Assembly (NCBI RefSeq): GCF_900148505.1 | Contig: NZ_FRXO01000006.1 | Span: 305,229-369,228 of the forward strand | From: Pseudoxanthobacter soli DSM 19599 | Lineage (GTDB): Bacteria; Pseudomonadota; Alphaproteobacteria; Rhizobiales; Segnochrobactraceae | Direction of reading: 5' to 3' | DNA length: 64,000 nucleotides | In this document: positions 39,712 to 48,989 of the stretch, piece by piece | Numbering within the stretch: the stretch's first letter is position 1 | Layout: every line of letters starts with the position of its first letter | Translations under genes and position numbers: made by a program | Notes under the pieces: model-generated | The model's database searches: none | What the model was told of the DNA's origin: nothing | What the model saw: only the letters and a program-made list of their open reading frames with translations

Positions 39712-41136
39712 TCAATCGCCGAAGCCGACGATGCCCTTGATTTCCGTGAATTCGTTGAGGCCGAACGTGCCGTACTCGCGGCCGTTGCCCGACTGCTTGT
39801 AGCCGCCGAACGGCGCCGCGCCGTCCCAGGGCGCCTCGTTGAGGCGCACGATGCCGGTCCTGAGCCGGCGGGCGAAGGCGCGGGCCTCGTCCGGCGCGCC
39901 CTGGATGTAGGACGCCAGGCCGTAGGGCGTGTCGTTGGCGATGGCTGCCGCCTCGTCCTCGGAGCGATAGCCCAGGATCGACAGCACCGGGCCGAAGATC
40001 TCCTCGCGCGCGACGGTCATGTCGTTGGTGACGCCGGCGAACACCGTGGGCCGGACATAATAGCCGGCTTCGAGGTGCGCCGGGCGGCCGGGACCGCCGG
40101 CCACGAGGGTCGCGCCCTCCTCGATCCCCTTCAGGATCAGGCCCTGGATCTTGTCGAACTGCGCCCGGCTCGCGACGGGGCCGAGTTCGGTGGCCGGATC
40201 GGACGGGTCGCCGACACGGACGGCCTCCGCCGCCTGCCGCGCGATCTCCACGGCTTCCTCCATCCGCCCGGCCGGCACCAGAAGCCGCGTCGGCGCATTG
40301 CAGGACTGGCCGGAATTGGCGAAGCAGCGGCTGACACCGGAGCGGACGGCGGCGGCGAGATCGGCGCTTGCGAGGACGATGTTGGGCGACTTGCCGCCGA
40401 GTTCCTGATGCACCCGCTTCACCGTCGGAGCCGCGGCCTGCGCCACCGCGATGCCGGCGCGGGTGGAACCCGTGAACGACACCATGTCGATATCCGGGTG
40501 GCTGGCCAGCACGGTGCCGACGCCGGGGCCGTCGCCCTGCACCATGTTGAACACGCCCGCCGGCACGCCGGCCTCGTGCAGCACCTCGGCGAACAGGACC
40601 GCGTTGAGAGGCGCGATTTCCGACGGCTTCAGCACCATGGTGCAGCCCGTGGCGAGCGCCGGCGCGACCTTGCAGGCGATCTGGTTGATCGGCCAGTTCC
40701 ACGGCGTGATCATCCCGACCACGCCGACCGGCTCGTGGACGATACGGGTGGTGCCCTGGGCGTACTCGAAGGCGAAGGCGCCCATGGCGCGGATCGTCTC
40801 TTCGAAATGTACGATGCCGATGCCGGCCTGTTCGTCGCGGGCCATCCGCCGCGGCGCGCCCATTTCGCGCGAGATGATGTCGCCGATCTCGTCGTTGCGC
40901 CGCTTCAGCACCGCGACGATGCGCTCGAGGAGGGCGAGGCGCTCTTCACGGGACGTCAGCGAGAACGACGCGAACGCCCGGCGCGCGGCGGCGATGGCGC
41001 GTTCGGCATCGACCGCGGACCCCATGGCGATCTCGGCGAACGGCCGTTCCGTCGCCGGGTCGACGACGGCGAGGCGGGCGTCCGTCGCCGGATCGACCCA
41101 TGCGCCGTCGATATAGAACGTGAGATATCTGTCCAT
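39712..41136 (-). CDS. aldehyde dehydrogenase family protein
   Basis: A 474-aa enzyme beginning 'YLTFYIDGAWVDPATDARL'. Catalytic Glu in 'HQELGGKSPNIVLASADL' and Cys in 'FANSGQSCNAPTRLLVPAGR'; the C-terminus is 'APFGGYKQSGNGREYG'. It is clearly paralogous to the aldehyde dehydrogenase at 60069-61499, which ends the other polyamine-type operon, and distinct from the adjacent GabD-like enzyme. GGAG lies about 8 nt before ATG 41136. It probably oxidises the aldehyde produced by the neighbouring GMC or PuuB-like flavoprotein. Confidence 0.9.
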   Translation of the reverse strand: MDRYLTFYIDGAWVDPATDARLAVVDPATERPFAEIAMGSAVDAERAIAAARRAFASFSLTSREERLALLERIVAVLKRRNDEIGDIISREMGAPRRMARDEQAGIGIVHFEETIRAMGAFAFEYAQGTTRIVHEPVGVVGMITPWNWPINQIACKVAPALATGCTMVLKPSEIAPLNAVLFAEVLHEAGVPAGVFNMVQGDGPGVGTVLASHPDIDMVSFTGSTRAGIAVAQAAAPTVKRVHQELGGKSPNIVLASADLAAAVRSGVSRCFANSGQSCNAPTRLLVPAGRMEEAVEIARQAAEAVRVGDPSDPATELGPVASRAQFDKIQGLILKGIEEGATLVAGGPGRPAHLEAGYYVRPTVFAGVTNDMTVAREEIFGPVLSILGYRSEDEAAAIANDTPYGLASYIQGAPDEARAFARRLRTGIVRLNEAPWDGAAPFGGYKQSGNGREYGTFGLNEFTEIKGIVGFGD

Positions 41137-41153
41137 GTCGGTCTCCAGCCGCC

Positions 41154-42851
41154 TCAGCGGCCGTCCAGCACGAAATCGGCGATGCGCTCGGCGATCATGA
41201 TGGTGGGGATGTTGGTGTTGGCGCAGGGGATCGACGGCATCAGGGAGGCGTCGCAGACCCTGAGGCCCCCGGCGCCGTAAACCTGCCCTGTCGGCGAGGT
41301 CACCGCCGCCGGATCGCCGGCCGCGCCCATGCGACAGGTGCCGGAGGGATGCCAGGTGCCGCCGACATGACGGCGGACGAATTCGGTCAGCGCGTCGTCG
41401 TCGTCAAGAAGGCCCTGCAGGGTGGTGCCGAGCGTGACCGCCGCGTGCACCAGCGCCGGCCGCAGCGGCCCGGCCACGTCGAGCAGGCCCGACAGCAGGC
41501 CGCGCTGCAGCGCGTTCCAGGTGCCGGGCACGGCGACCTTCGCCACGCGCGGCGAATAGCTCGACGGAAACACCGTGCCGCGATGGCCGTCCATGAACGG
41601 ATCCGACAGAGCCGCGGCCCCCATGCGCAGGGCGAGCTTGAGGCGTTCGAGATCGCGCGCGTCGCTGAGCATGCGGAAGTCGACGTCCGGCTCGGCGCGC
41701 GGATCGGGCGAGGCCAGCCTGACGACGCCGCGCGAATAGGACTTGTTGACCCAGAAGAACAGGCTGCCCATGCGCAGCCCGACCGAATGCCAGCCGGAGC
41801 GCGACAGGATGGCGGCGTGCATGTCGCCCTGCGGCGCGCCCTCCAGACCGGAGGAGAAGCGCCAGATCGCCTGCTCGTGATGCTCGGCCGGGTCGCGCAC
41901 CCGCATGTGCGGCGGCAGATAGGCGGCGACCGCGATCGAGGGATGCTCCATCAGGTTCCGGCCGACGGCACCGCTGTCCACGGCGACAGGAACGCCCATG
42001 GTGGCGAGATCGTTGGCAGGACCGACGCCCGAGCGCATCAGGAGCGCCGGGGTGTGGATGGCGCCGGCGGACACGATCACTTCCCGCGCGCGGACGGTCT
42101 CGCTCGCCGCCCCCGACAGGACGGCGCCCACGGCCTGGCGGCCTTCGAACAGGATGCGGTCGGCCACGCATTCGGTGACGATGCGCAGATTGGGCCGGCG
42201 CCGGACCTCCGCCGTCAGATAGGCGAGCGAGGTCGGCAGCCGCTCGCCGGCATCGCTGACCGCGACGGCGCCGCGAAAGGTGCCGTCTTCCCACGGCCCG
42301 TTCTGGTCGGCGCGGATGGGATGGCCGCGGCGGTCGAGGGTCTTCATGACGCGGTCGACGAAGGGCGAAATCCGCGCGTCCGATATGCGCCGGATGGTCA
42401 GGGGGCCGTCCCTGCCGTGCAATGGCCCGGAAAAGTCGCGGTCGGCCTCGATCTGGAGGAAATAGGGCAGGCAGTCGTCCCAGCCCCAGCCGTCCGCGCC
42501 GAGCGCCTGCCATTCGGCATAATCGGCCGGGGCGCCGCGATTGGCCATCAGCGCGTTGATCGCCGAGCCGCCGCCGAGAAGCTTCGCCTGCTCGTAGCGC
42601 CGCGAGGTGCGCGGCGCGGCATTGGACCGGGCGTAACCCATCAGCGCCGTGAGCCGCGCCCAGATGTTGCCGGTGTCGAGATAGGCACGGCCGGGATAGC
42701 GGCTGCGGATCGCGTCGGGAATGTCGTCGGCGGAGATGTTGCGGCCGGCCTCGACCAGCACGACCGTTCTTCCGGGATCGGCCGAGAGCCGGGCGGCCAG
42801 CACGCAGCCGGCCGAACCGCCTCCCAGGATCAGGTGATCCACGATCATCAC
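41154..42851 (-). CDS. GMC-family FAD oxidoreductase (choline/alcohol dehydrogenase-like)
   Basis: A 565-aa flavoprotein: 'DHLILGGGSAGCVLAARLSA' is the FAD-binding motif; the first GMC signature lies in 'KLLGGGSAINALMANRGA', the second in 'VSAGAIHTPALLMRSGVGPA'; the active-site His is in 'RRHVGGTWHPSGTCRMG', and the C-terminus reads 'LRVCDASLMPSIPCANTN'. It oxidises a primary alcohol to an aldehyde. The start is GTG 42851 (GTGA overlap with the permease stop) or ATG 42848 (TGATG overlap). Its place between the transporter and two aldehyde dehydrogenases suggests a pathway of import, alcohol to aldehyde, then aldehyde to acid. Confidence 0.9.
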   Translation of the reverse strand: MMIVDHLILGGGSAGCVLAARLSADPGRTVVLVEAGRNISADDIPDAIRSRYPGRAYLDTGNIWARLTALMGYARSNAAPRTSRRYEQAKLLGGGSAINALMANRGAPADYAEWQALGADGWGWDDCLPYFLQIEADRDFSGPLHGRDGPLTIRRISDARISPFVDRVMKTLDRRGHPIRADQNGPWEDGTFRGAVAVSDAGERLPTSLAYLTAEVRRRPNLRIVTECVADRILFEGRQAVGAVLSGAASETVRAREVIVSAGAIHTPALLMRSGVGPANDLATMGVPVAVDSGAVGRNLMEHPSIAVAAYLPPHMRVRDPAEHHEQAIWRFSSGLEGAPQGDMHAAILSRSGWHSVGLRMGSLFFWVNKSYSRGVVRLASPDPRAEPDVDFRMLSDARDLERLKLALRMGAAALSDPFMDGHRGTVFPSSYSPRVAKVAVPGTWNALQRGLLSGLLDVAGPLRPALVHAAVTLGTTLQGLLDDDDALTEFVRRHVGGTWHPSGTCRMGAAGDPAAVTSPTGQVYGAGGLRVCDASLMPSIPCANTNIPTIMIAERIADFVLDGR

Positions 42852-43642
42852 GAATGCCCCTGCGGGCGCTCGGCATTGCGCGCGTTCAGCGCGGCGAGCA
42901 TCAGCAGGATGAAGGAGATCGCCGTCAGCAGAGAGCTGATCGCCGCGATCGTCGGGTCGATCTCGTCGCGCAGCGCGGTGAACATGCGCTTGGTGAGGGT
43001 CTGGTACTCGCCGCCGGAGATGAAGATCGACACCACCGTCTCGTCGATCGCCGAGATGAAGGCGAACAGGAGCCCGGTGATCACGCTCGGGCGGATCTGC
43101 GGCAGCGTGACGACGAAGAAGGTGCGCCAGCGGTTCATGCCGAGGCTGCGCGAGACCATCTCCTGGGTGTGGTCGAACTTCCGCAGGCCGACGAGGACCG
43201 AGGTCACCACATAAGGCAGGCCGAGCATGACGTTGGCGAGGATGAGGCCAGTCATGGTGGCGAGCAGCCCGACCTGGGCGTAGACGAGGAACACGCCGAC
43301 GGCGGTGATGACGATCGGCACGATCAGCGGCAGCAGCAGGAGCGCCTGCAGGCTGCGCACCAGCCGGGACTGCGTGAGATTGAGCGCGTAGGCCGCCGCC
43401 GTGCCGAGAATGGTGGCGATGACGGCGCTCGAGACCGCGACCGTCAGGCTGACGCGGGTCGCCTGCATCCAGGCCGCGCTGCCGAGATAGGATTCATACC
43501 AGCGCAGCGACCAAGACGGCGGCGGAAACGCCAGGAACCGCGCGCCGGAGAACGACATCGGCAGGATGATCAGGATCGGGATGATCAGCCAGGCGAGGAT
43601 GAGGGCGACGAGGCCGTAGAGGACAATCCGGGACAGGCTCAT
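42848..43642 (-). CDS. ABC transporter permease, PotC type
   Basis: A 264-aa inner-membrane permease of the spermidine/putrescine family. The first segment 'IVLYGLVALILAWLIIPILI' and the following 'MSFSGARFLAFPPPSWSLRW' are typical PotC openings; the coupling loop is 'SRSLGMNRWRTFFVVTLPQI'. Four further hydrophobic segments follow. Its stop overlaps the GMC gene start. The upstream PotB-type gene ends 3 bp before its start, so all are cotranscribed. Confidence 0.93.
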   Translation of the reverse strand: MSLSRIVLYGLVALILAWLIIPILIILPMSFSGARFLAFPPPSWSLRWYESYLGSAAWMQATRVSLTVAVSSAVIATILGTAAAYALNLTQSRLVRSLQALLLLPLIVPIVITAVGVFLVYAQVGLLATMTGLILANVMLGLPYVVTSVLVGLRKFDHTQEMVSRSLGMNRWRTFFVVTLPQIRPSVITGLLFAFISAIDETVVSIFISGGEYQTLTKRMFTALRDEIDPTIAAISSLLTAISFILLMLAALNARNAERPQGHS

Positions 43643-43645
43643 GCG

Positions 43646-44518
43646 TCACCTCGTTCCCATGATGCGTTCGAACGGAATGAGGAGACTGGCGAGGCGGAAG
43701 ACGAGGAAGACGCAGATCATCAGCACGACGCTGATGGACGAGGCGGCGCCCCACTCGTTGTAGACCTCGATATTGCGCGAGACCAACATGGAGACCATGT
43801 AGGTGCGCCCGCCGCCCAGAAGCTCCGGCGTGATGTAGAAGCCGAGCGTGAGCACGAAGACGAGCACCGTGCCCGCGACCAGGCCCGGCAGCGAAAGCGG
43901 CAGGAACACCCTGAGGAAGACGTGCAGCGGCGAGCCGCCGAGGCTGGCGCCGGCCATCGTCAGTTCGCCGGGGATCTTCTTCATGGTGGCGTAGAGCGGC
44001 AGCACCATGAACGGCAGCAGGATGTGGATGGTCGCGATGATGGTGCCGAGCTCGTTGTTGACGAGCCGCAGCGGCTCGTCGATCAGCCCGAGGCCGGTGA
44101 GGGCCGAATTCACGATGCCGTTGCGCTGCAGAAGGATCAGCCAGGCGTAGGCACGCACCAGCACCGACGTCCAGAACGGCAGCAGCACCATCGAAAGAAC
44201 GACGATGCTCCAGCGCTGCGGCAGGCCCGCCGCCACGTAGGCGACGGGATAGCCGAGCAGGATCGTCATCACGGTGACGATGCCCGCGATGCGGAAGGTT
44301 TGCAGGAAGGTCATCCAGTAGACCTGATCCGTCAGGAAGCGCGCGTAGTGCGCGAGGGTGAAGCCCCCGTCCTGACGGACCGACTGCCAGGCGAGCCACA
44401 GCAGCGGCACCACCAGAAGGGCCACGATGACCAGCAGGGCCGGCGCCAGCAGGGCCAGCATGAGCATCTGCTCGCGCCGCTCATGCCGCTCCGCGGGGTT
44501 TATCGTCGACTGCACCAT
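43646..44518 (-). CDS. ABC transporter permease, PotB type
   Basis: A 290-aa permease with six hydrophobic segments, for example 'LLALLAPALLVIVALLVVPL' after a basic N-terminal tail. The coupling loop is 'AGASLGGSPLHVFLRVFLPL', followed by 'LGFYITPELLGGGRTYMVSM', typical of PotB-like proteins. It lies 24 bp downstream of the binding-protein gene and 3 bp upstream of the PotC-type gene. It forms the second complete Pot-type importer of the window with the ATPase at 47805-48896. Confidence 0.93.
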   Translation of the reverse strand: MVQSTINPAERHERREQMLMLALLAPALLVIVALLVVPLLWLAWQSVRQDGGFTLAHYARFLTDQVYWMTFLQTFRIAGIVTVMTILLGYPVAYVAAGLPQRWSIVVLSMVLLPFWTSVLVRAYAWLILLQRNGIVNSALTGLGLIDEPLRLVNNELGTIIATIHILLPFMVLPLYATMKKIPGELTMAGASLGGSPLHVFLRVFLPLSLPGLVAGTVLVFVLTLGFYITPELLGGGRTYMVSMLVSRNIEVYNEWGAASSISVVLMICVFLVFRLASLLIPFERIMGTR

Positions 44519-44542
44519 GGATGACCCTCCGCAGGCCGGTCC

Positions 44543-45583
44543 TTATTTCTGGATGAACTCGGCCCAGCGCTTCTGCGCCTCTTCGCCGGCCGGCGAGCTC
44601 CACCACGCGTCGGAGACGAGCACCTGAAGCTTCGCGTTCTCCGGCGAACTCGGCATCTCGGCCGCCCGCTCCGGCGAGATTTTGCCGGTCTTGTAGGCTT
44701 CCGGGTTGCCCGGGCCGTAATCGATATAGGCCGGGAAGTTCGCCTGGATCTCGGGCGTCAGCGCGGCGTTCACGAACTTGACCGCGGTGGCCGCGTTGGG
44801 CGCGCCCTTGAGGATGCAGAGCGAGGTGTACTGCAGGAAGCCCTCGTTGAACGAGTAGCCGACCGGCGCGCCTTCCTTGACGACGGCGGCGACGCGGCCG
44901 TTCCACGCCATCTCCATATCGGCCTCGCCATCGGCGAGGAGCTGGGCCGACTGCGCGCCCGACGTCCACCACACCGTGATGTAGGGCTTGATCTGCTCGA
45001 GCTTCTTGAAGGCGCGGTCGACGTCGAGCGGGTAGAGCTTGTCGGCCGGAACGCCGTCGGCGAGAAGCGCCGCCTCGAGGGTCGCGAGCGGATGGTTGCG
45101 CAGGGCGCGGGTGCCCGGGAACTTCTTCACGTCCCAGAAATCGGCCCACGTCTTCGGCGGGTTGTCGCCATACTTCTTCTTGTTGTAGGCGAGCACGCTC
45201 GAATAGAATTCATAGGCGACCGAATAGGGGCTCTTGTACTCGGCCGGCATCTTCTCGGCGTTGGGGATCTGCGAGAAGTCGAGCTTCTCGATCATGCCCT
45301 GCTCGCCGCCGCGGATGCAATCCTTGGCCGGGGTATCGACCACGTCCCAGATGACCTTGCCCGAGGCGGTCTGGGTCTTGATGACCGGCCAGGCATCGGG
45401 GGAGCTGTCCTGATTGATGGTGATGCCGAGCTGCGCCGCCACGGGATCGAGGATCGCCTTGGTCTGCGCCTCCTGGTAGGCGCCGCCCTGCGAGACGAAG
45501 GTGATCTGATCGGCGCGCGCCGCGCCGGCCGTGAAGATCGCCGCTGACGCGCAAAGCGCGATCATGGAAACTCGGTACCGCAT
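44543..45583 (-). CDS. ABC transporter substrate-binding protein, PotD type
   Basis: A 346-aa periplasmic binding protein with a Sec signal peptide ('VSMIALCASAAIFTAGAA', cleavage near ARA-DQ). The mature protein starts 'ITFVSQGGAYQEAQTKAILD', as in several polyamine, opine and choline-like binding proteins of this family. Further family features are 'VIWDVVDTPAKDCIRGGEQG', 'YGDNPPKTWADFWDVKKFPG' and 'MEMAWNGRVAAVVKEGAP'. GAGGAG lies about 9 nt before ATG 45583. Unlike the other binding-protein genes of the window no stem-loop follows it; only 24 bp separate it from the PotB-type gene. Confidence 0.92.
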   Translation of the reverse strand: MRYRVSMIALCASAAIFTAGAARADQITFVSQGGAYQEAQTKAILDPVAAQLGITINQDSSPDAWPVIKTQTASGKVIWDVVDTPAKDCIRGGEQGMIEKLDFSQIPNAEKMPAEYKSPYSVAYEFYSSVLAYNKKKYGDNPPKTWADFWDVKKFPGTRALRNHPLATLEAALLADGVPADKLYPLDVDRAFKKLEQIKPYITVWWTSGAQSAQLLADGEADMEMAWNGRVAAVVKEGAPVGYSFNEGFLQYTSLCILKGAPNAATAVKFVNAALTPEIQANFPAYIDYGPGNPEAYKTGKISPERAAEMPSSPENAKLQVLVSDAWWSSPAGEEAQKRWAEFIQK

Positions 45584-45646
45584 TCGTCGTTCTCCTCTGT
45601 TTTGGCAGGACACGATGTCCCGGATGGCAGGCGACTTTCGGGGCCC

Positions 45647-45722
45647 TGGAGCGTGGCCGCCGGGCGGACGGGGCCGGACGGCGGATGGCGGCTCCAATCG
45701 GTTCGATCTGAACGAGATCCGC
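45647..45722. repeat. decayed copy of the interspersed palindromic repeat
   Basis: CTGGAGCG (45647-45654), a GGCTCCAA-like partner (45690-45697) and GATCTGAACG (45705-45714) occur in the same order as in the full copies, but the internal hairpin and the outer GAGCATATCC arms are missing. It fills the gap between the binding-protein gene and the PuuB-like gene and ends against the latter's stop codon. Confidence 0.5.
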
Positions 45723-47033
45723 TCAGCGCCCGATGGCATCGAGGAACTGGTACCAGCCGGCGACGAGCCGGACGGCGGGTTCCCGGACGGGGTAGAACGG
45801 CACCGCCCTGAGCGGCGTCGAGGTGAGCAGGCCGAGGTCCGGCGTCTCGCCCGCCACCAGGGCCGCGACGTAGCGGCCCATGTTGGAGGCCATGGCGACG
45901 CCGGTTCCGTTGTAGCCGACGGCATAGACCACCCTGTCGTCGAGGCGGCCGAGATGGGGAAGGCTGTCCATGGTCATGGCGACGAGGCCCGACCAGCGGT
46001 GGGTAACGGCGACCGAGGCCAGTTCCGGGAACTGGCGCACCATCGCCTTGTGGAGCGCCGCGAAGGCGCTTTCGGAATCGGTCTTCCCGAAGGCGCCGCG
46101 ACCGCCATACATCACCCGGTCGCCGGCCTTGCGGAACCAGCGCATCATGCGGCGCGTCTCGGTGTAGCTGCGCCCCCGCGACAGCAGGCCCTGCCCGGCC
46201 GTGCCCGTCAGCGGCTCGGTGGCGATCATCGCCGAGCGGAACGGGATGATGGATTTGCGCACCGCCGCCGTCGCCGGCGTGAGATCCGAGTAGGAATTGG
46301 TGGCGATCACCACCTGACGCGCCGACACGGTGCCATCCGGCGTTTCCACCACCATGCCGTCGCGGTCGCGCCGGATCGCCGTGACCGGCGAGCGCTCGTG
46401 GATCGCGATGCCCGCCGCCTGAAGGCCGGCGGCGAGGCCGAGCACGAAGTTCAGCGGATGGATGACGCCGCCGTGGGTGTTGAGCATCCCGCCGACGAAA
46501 TCGCGCGAGCCGGTCTCGGCTTCCATCTCCCCGGGCGAGAGCATGGAGCAGGCGCGATCGCCGAGCGCGCCGCGCAGCCACGCGACTTCCTTCCCGAGAG
46601 CCTCCAGCGACACGGCGTTATGGGCACAGCGCAGCGAGCCCGTCGGCCGGTATTCGGCGGCGGCGATGCCGTATTCCGCCACCAGCTCGCCGACATGGTC
46701 GATGGCCTCGATGCCGAGATCGTGCATCCGCCGCGCGGTCTCGATGCCGTGCCGCGCGGCGATGTCGGCGAAGGAGAGCCGGAACTTGCCCGAGACGACC
46801 CCGCCATTGCGGCCGGACGCCCCCCAGCCGATCCGGCTCGCCTCGATCACCACCGGCGACAGGCCCCGCCGGGCGAGATAGCGCGCGGCGGACAGGCCGG
46901 TATAGCCGCCGCCGACGATGGCGACGTCGAAGCGATGACCGCCCGACAGCGTTCCGAAGGCCGGACGCGCGGATGCCGTCTCCTGCCAGAGCGAGGCGAT
47001 GTCGGGAAAGGGGGGGCGGGCGGTCATCGGCAT
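45723..47033 (-). CDS. FAD-dependent amine oxidoreductase, PuuB/DadA-like
   Basis: A 436-aa flavoprotein with 'FDVAIVGGGYTGLSAARYLA' (FAD dinucleotide motif), 'IGWGASGRNGGVVSGKFRL' characteristic of the gamma-glutamylputrescine oxidase group, and 'VAVTHRWSGLVAMTMDSLP' with 'VYAVGYNGTGVAMASNMGRY' in the C-terminal domain. It should oxidise a C-N bond in an amine or amino acid. It is paralogous to the protein at 58720-60036. It lies between the HAD-like gene (8 bp) and the binding-protein gene. No glutamylputrescine synthetase was seen in the window, so a free amine substrate is possible. Confidence 0.9.
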   Translation of the reverse strand: MPMTARPPFPDIASLWQETASARPAFGTLSGGHRFDVAIVGGGYTGLSAARYLARRGLSPVVIEASRIGWGASGRNGGVVSGKFRLSFADIAARHGIETARRMHDLGIEAIDHVGELVAEYGIAAAEYRPTGSLRCAHNAVSLEALGKEVAWLRGALGDRACSMLSPGEMEAETGSRDFVGGMLNTHGGVIHPLNFVLGLAAGLQAAGIAIHERSPVTAIRRDRDGMVVETPDGTVSARQVVIATNSYSDLTPATAAVRKSIIPFRSAMIATEPLTGTAGQGLLSRGRSYTETRRMMRWFRKAGDRVMYGGRGAFGKTDSESAFAALHKAMVRQFPELASVAVTHRWSGLVAMTMDSLPHLGRLDDRVVYAVGYNGTGVAMASNMGRYVAALVAGETPDLGLLTSTPLRAVPFYPVREPAVRLVAGWYQFLDAIGR

Positions 47034-47041
47034 CGTCCGGA

Positions 47042-47767
47042 TCAGGCCGCCGTCTTCACGCCGGCGGCGAGTTCCGCGTCCACGGCGTCCGCGAGCTGCT
47101 TCAGCGTGGAGAAGTGGAAGTCCGGCTTCGTCACGACCTTCGGCACCGGGGTGCCGCCGAAGCCGTTCTGGCCCTGGCGACGCTCGATCCAGCAGGTCGT
47201 GTAGCCGAGCTCGCGCGCCACGCCGATATCGTGATGCTGGCTCTGGGCGACATGCAGGATTTCAGACTGCTTGAAGCCGAAGGCGGACTGGCGGCCCTTG
47301 TTGAAGGCGAAGAACTGCGGATTGGGCTTGGCGCAGCCGGCCTCGTCGCAGGTGACGCTGTCGTGGAACGGGTTGCCGAGCGTGTCCGAATAGGCCGAGA
47401 ACGCGGTGCGGTCGGCATTGGTCATCGCCACGAGGCGGAAATTCTTGCGCAGCCGGGCCAGCGCCTCGACGGAATCGGCGAAGGCGGGCCAGCGCAGCAC
47501 CGCGAGCTGGAACGCCTCGGCGGTGGCCTCGTCGTTCTTGAAGCCGAGTTCGTCGGCGAGCGACAGGTAGACGTCCTTCATGGCGAAGGAGGAGCGGCCG
47601 TAGAACTTGTCGCGGCCGCGCTTGTAGGGCTCGAAGATCTCGTCGTCGCTGGCCTTCGCGGCCTTCTCACCGCCGAGGGTACGCACGGCGTTGAGGACCC
47701 CGCTTTCGAAATCGATCAAAGTGCCGACCACGTCGAAGGTCATGACCTTGAATTGGGTGAGTTGCAT
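47042..47767 (-). CDS. haloacid dehalogenase-like hydrolase (type II)
   Basis: A 241-aa HAD protein. The nucleophile motif 'VMTFDVVGTLIDFESGVL' has the FD-x-x-GTL pattern of L-2-haloacid dehalogenases rather than DxD of phosphatases; 'LVAMTNADRTAFSAYSDTLG' is motif II, and 'ILHVAQSQHHDIGVARELGY' the later part with the His expected in the dehalogenase-like group. The predicted reaction is hydrolytic dehalogenation, but in polyamine-type operons these proteins may act on other 2-substituted acids. GAGG lies about 8 nt before ATG 47767. It sits 37 bp downstream of the ATPase gene and 8 bp upstream of the PuuB-like gene. Confidence 0.86.
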   Translation of the reverse strand: MQLTQFKVMTFDVVGTLIDFESGVLNAVRTLGGEKAAKASDDEIFEPYKRGRDKFYGRSSFAMKDVYLSLADELGFKNDEATAEAFQLAVLRWPAFADSVEALARLRKNFRLVAMTNADRTAFSAYSDTLGNPFHDSVTCDEAGCAKPNPQFFAFNKGRQSAFGFKQSEILHVAQSQHHDIGVARELGYTTCWIERRQGQNGFGGTPVPKVVTKPDFHFSTLKQLADAVDAELAAGVKTAA

Positions 47768-47804
47768 CGTCTCTTCCTCGTTGAACGCAGAGAATGGGGT
47801 CGCT

Positions 47805-48896
47805 TCAGGCCGCTTCCGGGACGATGACCGTGTCCTCGGGATGGAGGGCGACGGTGATCGCGTCGCCGGGCGCCTTCATCAGCGCGCGGCCGGCATGGTT
47901 GCTGGGGAGGCGGAAGCTCAGTTCGCCGCCGACATCGAGACGGACGAACACGCGGATGCTTTCGCCCTGGTAGAGCGTGTCGGTGACGATGCCGGAGAGC
48001 CGGTTGAAACCCGGCGCCTGGGAGCCGTCGGCCACCACAAGCTTTTCGGCGTGGACGACGAGATAGAGCGCCTCGCCGCCGGGCACGGGGTGCGCGGTCG
48101 TCATCACCTGGCCACCCAGCCGCACCGCGCCGTCGGCGCCGCGCTGGACCGGCAGCAGCGTCGCCTCGCCGATGAAGCGGGCGACGAAGGCATTGGCCGG
48201 GTGATCGTGCAGGCGCTCCGGCGTATCGACCTGGACCAGACGGCCCTTGTTCATGATCGCGACGCGGTCGCTCATGGTCAGCGCTTCGCGCTGGTCGTGC
48301 GTGACATAGATGATGGTGGCGCTCAGCCGCCGGTGCAGCCGCTTGAGCTCGATCTGCATGGTCTCGCGAAGCTGCTTGTCGAGCGCCGAAAGCGGCTCGT
48401 CCATCAGGATCAGGCCGGGTTCGAAGATCATGGCGCGCGCCAGCGCCACACGCTGGCGCTGGCCGCCGGAGAGTTCGTGGATGCGCCGGTTCTCGTAGCC
48501 GGAGAGTTCGACCATCTCGAGCGCCGACTTGAGCTTTTCGGCCCAGGTGGAGCGGGGCAGCCGGCGGGCGCGCAGCGGGAAAGTGATGTTGTCGCCGACG
48601 CTCATATGCGGAAACAGCGCATAGTTCTGGAAGACGATGCCGATGTCGCGCTTGTGCGGCGGCTCGAATGTAATGTCCCGATCCCCGATCCAGATCGAAC
48701 CGGAACTCGGCTGGACGAAGCCGCCGAGAATGCCGAGAAGCGTGGTCTTGCCCGAGCCGGACGGGCCGAGAATGGAGACGAACTCGCCGGGGGCGACATC
48801 GAGGCTCGCTTCATCAAGGGCGCGAAAAGTCCCGTAGGCTTTTGTCGCCTTCCTGATGGAAACGCCGACGCGCTCTCTCTTCGGTTGTTCAATCAT
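47805..48896 (-). CDS. ABC transporter ATP-binding protein, PotA type
   Basis: A 363-aa ATPase: Walker A 'ILGPSGSGKTTLLGILGG', signature 'LSGGQRQRVALARAMI', Walker B 'GLILMDEPLSALDKQL', switch His 'IYVTHDQREALTMSDR', and a TOBE domain near the end ('GEALYLVVHAEKLVV'). It is the first gene of the 12-kb minus-strand operon that ends at 36701. ATG 48896 is preferred since homology begins there; the ribosome-binding site is weak, and the frame continues 123 bp upstream into the interspersed repeat. It diverges from the LysR gene. Confidence 0.92.
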   Translation of the reverse strand: MIEQPKRERVGVSIRKATKAYGTFRALDEASLDVAPGEFVSILGPSGSGKTTLLGILGGFVQPSSGSIWIGDRDITFEPPHKRDIGIVFQNYALFPHMSVGDNITFPLRARRLPRSTWAEKLKSALEMVELSGYENRRIHELSGGQRQRVALARAMIFEPGLILMDEPLSALDKQLRETMQIELKRLHRRLSATIIYVTHDQREALTMSDRVAIMNKGRLVQVDTPERLHDHPANAFVARFIGEATLLPVQRGADGAVRLGGQVMTTAHPVPGGEALYLVVHAEKLVVADGSQAPGFNRLSGIVTDTLYQGESIRVFVRLDVGGELSFRLPSNHAGRALMKAPGDAITVALHPEDTVIVPEAA

Positions 48897-48989
48897 AGGA
48901 TTCCATTGCAGATTTTCAGCTTCGGACACGTCCCGAAGCCTGACGGCGCGGTCTTGCAGGAACCCGATGGCACCGACATGCGCGGGTGC

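Noticed and set aside
45647..45722. Independent terminator between the PuuB-like and binding-protein genes
   Set aside because: The dyad is better explained as a decayed copy of the interspersed repeat, although it might still act as a weak stem-loop.
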